64,000 nucleotides of DNA from Henricia sp. BOLD:AAB3569 (Eukaryota; Echinodermata; Asteroidea; Spinulosida; Echinasteridae). Under the pieces are notes generated by a model. That model ran no database searches, was not told the DNA's origin, and was given only the letters and a program-made list of their open reading frames with translations. Positions 58,058-64,000 of this stretch are shown piece by piece. Numbering within the stretch: position 1 is the stretch's first letter; each line of letters starts with the position of its first letter. Both the position numbers and the translations under genes were made by a program. The stretch lies in NCBI GenBank assembly GCA_037783545.1, contig JBBELK010001493.1:1-64000 (forward strand), in the 5' to 3' direction.

Positions 58058-59522
58058 CTGCATGTGAGAAAAAAACATGTATTTTTTTATGATCAGATCA
58101 TCAGAGCTTAAACTTGTGCACAATCTTGCAAATGGTGGCAAAACTGAACACAATTGCCTGGTTAGGGCTTGGCACAGCTGGGGACGAGTGGGCAGGGGAC
58201 GAGTGGGCAGGCGCTGCTGGCAAATCCGCCTGGTTCTCAGACATGCATGTGAAACAAAGTGCATGGACTTTAGGCTCGAGGCTTTTCAAAAAATACTCTT
58301 AACACATTGCAACAACCACCGAAAACACGGAAACTTTTGAGAGTTTCTTACCAGTCGATAATTCCAAACGGCTTCGGTGAACTGTACGTGTTCATTGGGT
58401 TGAGCTACACGTATAATATAAATGGACCCGGTGGAAAGTCATTTTTATCGGCATGATCGATCTCATCGCATCGCCCACGCCCCACGGCTAGGCTGCGACC
58501 AGCAGCATGGAAAGCGGCTCCAAAGGTGACAGTTCGGCACCGCGGAAAATTTGTTCCCCTCAACAGGACGTTCACTTGGGTTCTCTGCATCTTCCAAATA
58601 CAAATTTGAGTCGCTAAGCCGGCTGATTCTACGCTAAAAAATCGTCCCAAAACCCGATCAGATCGGCCACGTCAACACGGAAGTTCTGTGCATGTACTGT
58701 ATAGCGCATACAACGTGTACGTGTTTGTTGCGAGAAGCAAGGTACACGATCATAGTCAGTTAAAGCAGTTCTGTGTGTCTCCTACGTAATACGTCACACA
58801 CATGGCTCGAGTTGACTGACGTGACCTTTCGTTTTCAGATTCTCGTAAAAAGGGCTTCAGAAAAAACATGAAAATTTCGGACTTTTTCAGAGAGAAATTT
58901 TAATTTTGATGTTCTTACCACATAAAGGACTATACAAAGAAGGGAATTCTGTTGAAAATTATGAAAGTGAAGCGAGCTTGCCATCCCACTTTAACTTGTA
59001 ATGGAATGTGTATTATCTTCAAGGGTACCTCAGGGTATACCGGTAGGTCAAATACAAATTAATAAAATTTATGAATAGGAAAAACTGCTGTAAACTGTTT
59101 ACTGACATGAATATATCTAAAATGTAAGAATTTTTTCATCACTTGGTCAAGTTCTCTGGTATTTTTTATATTTAACCCCTTCGCGGCAGCTAGGCATTTT
59201 CCAATTTATTCACCTGGAGCGGGAGAATGCACTTGCAGTTTTGGTTATAAATGCAGTATACATGTATGTCTCTGGGGCTGGAGACTTGATGACTAGTTTT
59301 TATTTCAAGTCATACATCAATCTTATTTCCCAAGTCCAGTCACAAGTCATTTTCTCTAGAGTCAAGTCACAGGTCAGAAACCAAAAACTGACTTGACCCC
59401 AAGCCAACAAGTTGAGAGACCAGCTCTGCCCTGGTAGTACTGACCCATGGGCTAATTCTGTATAACCGCCCTCAAGGCGCTCACACTTAGAACTGCACAT
59501 GCAGTTCCCTGTCGGGAAGTGG
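58058..59522. other. non-coding interval
   Basis: No supported gene. A minus-strand 81-codon frame (58405-58650) has no recognisable domain. AAGTCA/CAAGTC words cluster near 59306-59400. Confidence 0.35.
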
Positions 59523-59526
59523 TTAA

Positions 59527-59825
59527 AGACGGAGGCTCGTCAATGCACGTTGAGCTAATTCGTGCCACGAAATTAACAAGCTCCATACCTGGCTTGCCCG
59601 AGCTCTTACAATCCCGGAGTGTGCAGCCGCGCTCGACAGCGAATGGTATTAAGTTGAATCACGCGCGCGCGTACGTGTGTTTGTATACATGTACGTACGT
59701 AAACCAATGAGCCTGCACCTTCTGGGATAGTAACAGTTGAATGCCAAACTACATGTACATGTAGTATGGAGCGCGGTGAATTTCGTGGCAAAAAATTGTT
59801 CCTCGTGCATTGGCGAGCCTGCATC
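59527..59825. mobile_element. TTAA-flanked MITE, copy 2
   Basis: Both sides carry TTAA (59523-59526 and 59826-59829). The ends AGACGGAGGCTCGTCAATGC and GCATTGGCGAGCCTGCATCT are inverse, and inner arms GCCACGAAATT/AATTTCGTGGC pair as well. It is related to 3055-3190. TTAA duplication indicates a piggyBac-type mobiliser. The centre carries CGCGCGCGTACGTGTG and CATGTACATGTAG runs. Confidence 0.75.
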
Positions 59826-59829
59826 TTTA

Positions 59830-60718
59830 AACACACAATTCTTTGATTTGAGTTGAATATCCAAGTTGTTTTGTAAATAAGTTATTACTTATTTTTAAGG
59901 GAATCATTTTTGTAATGTTTGAAATTGCTGTTGCTTTTCAGTAGAATTTCAGTAGAACAACTGTCATAAACATTTCAAATGTCATTTAATTTCAAATACT
60001 TTGATAGAAAAAAAAAAGGGACAAAACAAACGATACATTGTTTACTAACAGTTGAGAACCCCTACACATTTACTGCAGTGGGATGCTCCATTGGCTTTCA
60101 TGTCATTCAAATATTTGAATACCTACCATCTTTCTGCATTGAGTCATGCAGAGAGACGATTTGCATTTGGCTCTATGAACAGGCGTATTCATAAAGGTGA
60201 AGCCATTGTTAGTTAACCCAGAGGTCAGTCTAGTGTGTGTTGTGGTAGCATAGCGCACTGTGTAGGCCAATGTGGGATGCTGTGCATACCACAACAGGTT
60301 GTTAGAGGGTGTGGCAGTGGGAAAACTATGATGAGTGCTTGTTAATCATTCGCACCATCTAAATACTTTCTTGTTCTTGTCAAATGAAACTCAAATAATG
60401 CTGAAATGAGTTTGTTCAAATTTCAGGTTTAACATATTAGTCATAGCTCTTCCCTTGATAAATAATTTGTGTTCTACATGTCCAGTCACTGAAAAACTTT
60501 ACAATGTGCATCATTGAATGAGTAAGTTGACAGTAAAATATCCAAGATAGGAAATAAAAGTAGCAAAGTTGTATTGCAGTAATTTATCATGGTGTCAGTG
60601 GTAATGGAGTTTTTCTAGGACCAACAAGTGAACTTGCTTGCATGGACTGTACAGGTTTGCAGTGTCACAAACTTAGAAGTTGTTAAAACTACCTGTAGTT
60701 CATTACAAGGGTTGTAGT
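59830..60718. other. non-coding interval
   Basis: AT-rich DNA with short frames only; nothing recognisable. Confidence 0.4.
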
Positions 60719-60780
60719 CGAGTCCATCACAAGTCCATCGCAAGTCCTCACAAGTCTTCACAAGTCCATCACAAGTCCCT
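60719..60780 (+). repeat. short tandem repeat, (CACAAGTCC)-type
   Basis: Five to six imperfect copies of a 10-13-bp unit (AGTCCATCACA / AGTCCTCACA) occur in a row. Confidence 0.7.
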
Positions 60781-61217
60781 GGGTCTTAATTAAAGTCACA
60801 AGCTATTCAAATGAACTCCAACAAAGGCATTCTTTTGTGCTTCTTCATCCTTTGCTTTTTGTTACTGGACTTGTGCGGGACTTGTCATTTTATTAGCTCA
60901 AGGCTTGTGAAAGACTTTCAGTCGCAGGAATTTGGACAGAAAAACAAGTATCAACAAATGTACGGTATGTGTGATCGAAGGGGATACAGTACTTCACATG
61001 AAATCAAACACAAACACCAATTTGATGTCACACAGTATTTCCAAAACATTCACAAATTTGCAAAAAGTTGAATTAATTTCAACTTAAATATTTGATTTTA
61101 CAGGAAATATGAGCCAGCCTTAAAACTAAAGTCAACTGATGGCCTCAAACAAAAATTTCTTTTTAAGTAATTTGTATTTTTTTGGTTCACATTGTAGTAC
61201 ATGATTAGCTGTCCAAG

Positions 61218-61359
61218 ATGGCGACCAGTCATCGTCGTAGTCGAGGTGATCGCCATACGTCCAATCTGAGCTCTACATCCGGCATACTAGAGTACAGCTA
61301 CTCCCATGATGCAAATGGTGCTGAAGCTCGGAATGGAGCTGGATACACCTTCCGCAAAT
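61218..61359 (+). CDS. candidate first coding exon of an unknown gene
   Basis: The sequence CCAAGATGGCGACC gives a good start context at 61218. The frame MATSHRRSRGDRHTSNLSST...GAGYTFRK (47 codons plus 1 nt) ends at a strong donor, GTGAGTAC (GT at 61360-61361). The N-terminus is Ser/Arg-rich and disordered. A SINE-like repeat lies just inside the proposed intron and the remaining exons would be further right. I do not recognise the protein. The start context, donor and absence of repeats in the exon support it. Confidence 0.5.
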
Positions 61360-61389
61360 GTGAGTACAATCTTGAATGTGGTCTTGTGG

Positions 61390-61688
61390 GTACACAGCCG
61401 CGCTCATGATCGAGGGGTTATGGGTTCGACCCCCACTTGTCTGTGGGCAAGACACTTAATCTCAATTGCCTCGTCAACCCAAGCGATATTTGGGGAGCTG
61501 TTAGGGGGAATGCCACAATCTAACTGCTGATAGTGATAGGGTTGTGCGTTTTGGCCAGGTAGCCACCTAGTTGAAGCGAATGGTTCTGGTGATTCCCTGA
61601 TGGCAGCGGTAATAATAGTAACAGTGCCAGGATTACCCTGTAGGGCAGTCATGTGCAACAAGAATCCACCATTATTATTTTTAAAAAA
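61390..61688 (+). mobile_element. SINE-like repeat with B box
   Basis: The B box GGTTCGACCCC (61423-61433) is followed by GGGCAAGACACTTAATCTC, a motif common in tRNA-derived SINE bodies. The end CCATTATTATTTTTAAAAAA is tail-like. The A box is not clear. Confidence 0.5.
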
Positions 61689-62637
61689 CTGGCATTGTAA
61701 GAAAAATGTGCAATCAAATTTCTACCCGACTCTTTTGAAATAAAATAAAATACATGTACATGTACCAGTACTCTAAATTTGTCCATAATATTACTACATT
61801 TTTGTACAAAGATAACTTTTTCATTTGTAGCTTTATTTAAGTAAAGTAGCTCATTTATAAATAGTACCAAATGTTTATTCCTGAGGACCTATACTGTTGA
61901 CAACAATTACCTGACTTTGTGGCAATGTAAATTGTATTGTAACAGTGTATCATTTGCAATGACCCGAAAAAGTAATCGACGAGTTTACAGGGGAAAAGTT
62001 CTGAAAGTAAAGATTGAATTACCCAATGAAAGGTTTCCGCTCAAAATTATATAATTTTAGCAGAAAATAATCCGTAAAGATGAAATTATTTAGATCGTTT
62101 GCAAACTATTTACTTATTTTTGGTCCAAAATGCATGGTCGCTGTGTACTGCGTGTGCATGTTCCAACGCGATGCATTTTTATGGATCGCGCGCGCACACG
62201 CAGTTTATGATGTGCGCCACAGAGTGCATGACGCAAGCCACATAGTACCTGATCAACTAAGAACGAATATTTGAAACGCCAAGACCAGGAAAACGCATAT
62301 GGATTTTCATGTTTTGTTTAAACGTGGTACATTTGACAAAGCTGAAATTTCTTGATTTCGAATGGTTTTATTCGCAGAATCGCTCAAAAACAGATCTACA
62401 GGGCCTTTAATTGTTACCTTGAACAATTCTGGTCGGATACGATTCCATATTGAAAAAGTTTCATACACACAACACATGCATCAAAGTGGTTGCAGAACAG
62501 AATTCAATTTCTTCTCAGGCTATCAATTCAGAGCGCACTCTGTATTTTTAGCCTGGTATGTAACCCGACCATTGAACCAATTCCTATTATGTGCATAGCG
62601 TGCTTAGAGCGGGTTAAATTTCAACCTGAACCTCTCT
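61689..62637. other. non-coding interval
   Basis: No domain or repeat family recognised. GCGCGCGCACACGC-rich words lie near 62186. Confidence 0.35.
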
Positions 62638-63627
62638 GACCGTGTTTACACTGGTCCCGAGCTCGGGATCAAGATTGACCCCCTGATAAGAATGTGTTGA
62701 GGTTAACCGCAATGGTCTCGAGTGCCGCGTTTATATCTGTTGTTGATCCCGAGCGCGGAGCCAGAAGTTGCAGTCAAAGGTCAAGCTAACGCAGCAGAAT
62801 TCCGAGATGTTCCGTCCAGTTTAGCCATTATTTCTGCGCTGGCCCAAATGTCCAAAAAACTTCGCCAGTTTTTCGTTGCTCCATGAGCGCCCGCGAACTT
62901 CGTTTGCCATATTTTCACACGAAGACAACTCGACTCGGCCACTTCGTCTTCGTCAACTTCTCTTCACGACGAAATAATGTCAACTTATGCTATGTCGGAA
63001 ATCGTTGAATGACACTCCGAAATCCTTGATATAACAACTAAAAACTAAGCTGTATTATGATAATGACAAAGTGTCGCTAGATAGTTGCAGAAAGTAGAGA
63101 AGTTGCAGAAAGTAGAGGAAATACAGAAACTTTTTCTCAACGTGTGAAGTTTGTATCAGACACGCAAAAGAGATTGCTGAATGCAGGATACCAATTACGT
63201 TTGTAGTACGTTGTGTTTTCGTAACGGACACCAGCGATCGAGATTCTCAGCTTTGCATCACATGAGTCGCGTCGGGGTATCATGCATTTTGTCCATAGCC
63301 TGCAATGCATGGAACCAGTGGTACCCAGCTGTACGCTGTGTGCGTGTATATGTACTACGTGTACACGTGTACATAATACGAGCGCGGGCTCCCCTGGAAT
63401 TTTCGCGCGCTTTAGCCCGCAACAGGATGTCGGGAAGATTTATTGCCCAGCTAACCGCAAACTGATCCCGAGCTCGGGATCGAACCCTCCGCCATCGCGA
63501 GACCAAAATCTCGGGGTCTGATCCGGGGCCAGTTTGGTTCCGAGAGCGTTTACACCTATTTGTGATCCGGGGCTGATCCCGAGCTCGGTGTTCGATCCCG
63601 AGCTCGGGATCAAGTGTAAACACGGTC
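62638..63627. mobile_element. ~990-bp TIR element with repeated 18-bp palindromes
   Basis: The left end GACCGTGTTTACACT is inverted at the right as AGTGTAAACACGGTC. The palindrome CCCGAGCTCGGGATC (full form GATCCCGAGCTCGGGATC) occurs near the left end and at least twice near the right end (about 63463 and 63594), with half-sites elsewhere. No transposase frame and no clear target duplication were seen. The repeated palindromes may be transposase-binding sites. Confidence 0.7.
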
Positions 63628-64000
63628 TAAGTGTTAGTGATCCACACAATAGACTTTGCATTGTTGGGGGTAGGAAAATGTGTTATTGATAACATGTGTT
63701 ATCTTGCAGTGTATTAGAAAAACTGATTGCATGTCAATCTTAAAACCTCCTGTAATGTTTAACAGAAAATAGTCAAATTGTTGTTTAGAAACCGATTAGT
63801 GTAAAATAATTGATTTGAACCCCTTAGGGTATAAACTGAGTTTAGAGGATTTGTCAGATTCAGTAAGTACAGGAAGTGTATTACGTTTCTAGTTCTACAT
63901 GTATAACATTTTAAAACCAAACTTGGATAAAATGTGGTAAACAACTATTAAAAGAATTTATCGGAGCGTGTCCAGATTTTCTGGAAATTTGATTTAGATC
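63628..64000. other. non-coding interval to window end
   Basis: AT-rich, no feature recognised. Confidence 0.4.

Overview
This window is animal nuclear DNA, dominated by repeats. The evidence is a C2H2 zinc-finger gene with intron signals, tRNA-derived SINEs, APE-type non-LTR retrotransposons (L1/Tx1-like and RTE-like), Helentron-like rolling-circle elements and many short TIR elements. The style fits a marine invertebrate (echinoderm, hemichordate, cephalochordate or mollusc), but I cannot name the species.

Layout. 1-8.15 kb: mostly non-coding DNA with MITEs and foldback repeats. It holds the best host gene, a minus-strand seven-finger C2H2 protein (4481-5915). 8.15-52.19 kb: a satellite domain of ~60-bp monomers, each carrying TAGGGGCGCTC twice. 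A lone partial monomer at 8155-8173 is cut off from array 1 (12705-15310) by a 4.5-kb insertion with ~190-bp inverted ends. Array 1 leads into a two-ORF L1/Tx1-like LINE (15311-33506). Its 3' UTR carries an 11.2-kb nest of Helentron-like elements (21763-32943), which themselves contain a 5'-truncated RTE-like element and another 1.9-kb insert. Array 2 (33508-35681) leads into a second, almost identical LINE (35682-42699) with no Helentron insertion and a 1-bp frameshift in ORF2. Array 3 (42701-52186) has a clear ~1605-bp higher-order repeat. 52.19-64 kb: non-satellite DNA with a 609-bp foldback element flanked by 9-bp direct repeats, SINEs, MITEs, a ~1-kb TIR element and a few candidate host exons.

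How it fits together. The second LINE copy is an empty-site reference for the Helentron nest, and satellite monomers are the reference for the LINE and TIR insertions, so nesting order can be read directly. Both LINE copies leave and re-enter the satellite at the same monomer positions. This suggests either site-specific insertion into the satellite or satellite monomers acting as part of the LINE 5' end. The many overlapping ORFs in the arrays are a by-product of a stop-poor 60-bp (20-codon) period and are not annotated as genes. No CRISPR, operon or prokaryotic feature was seen.
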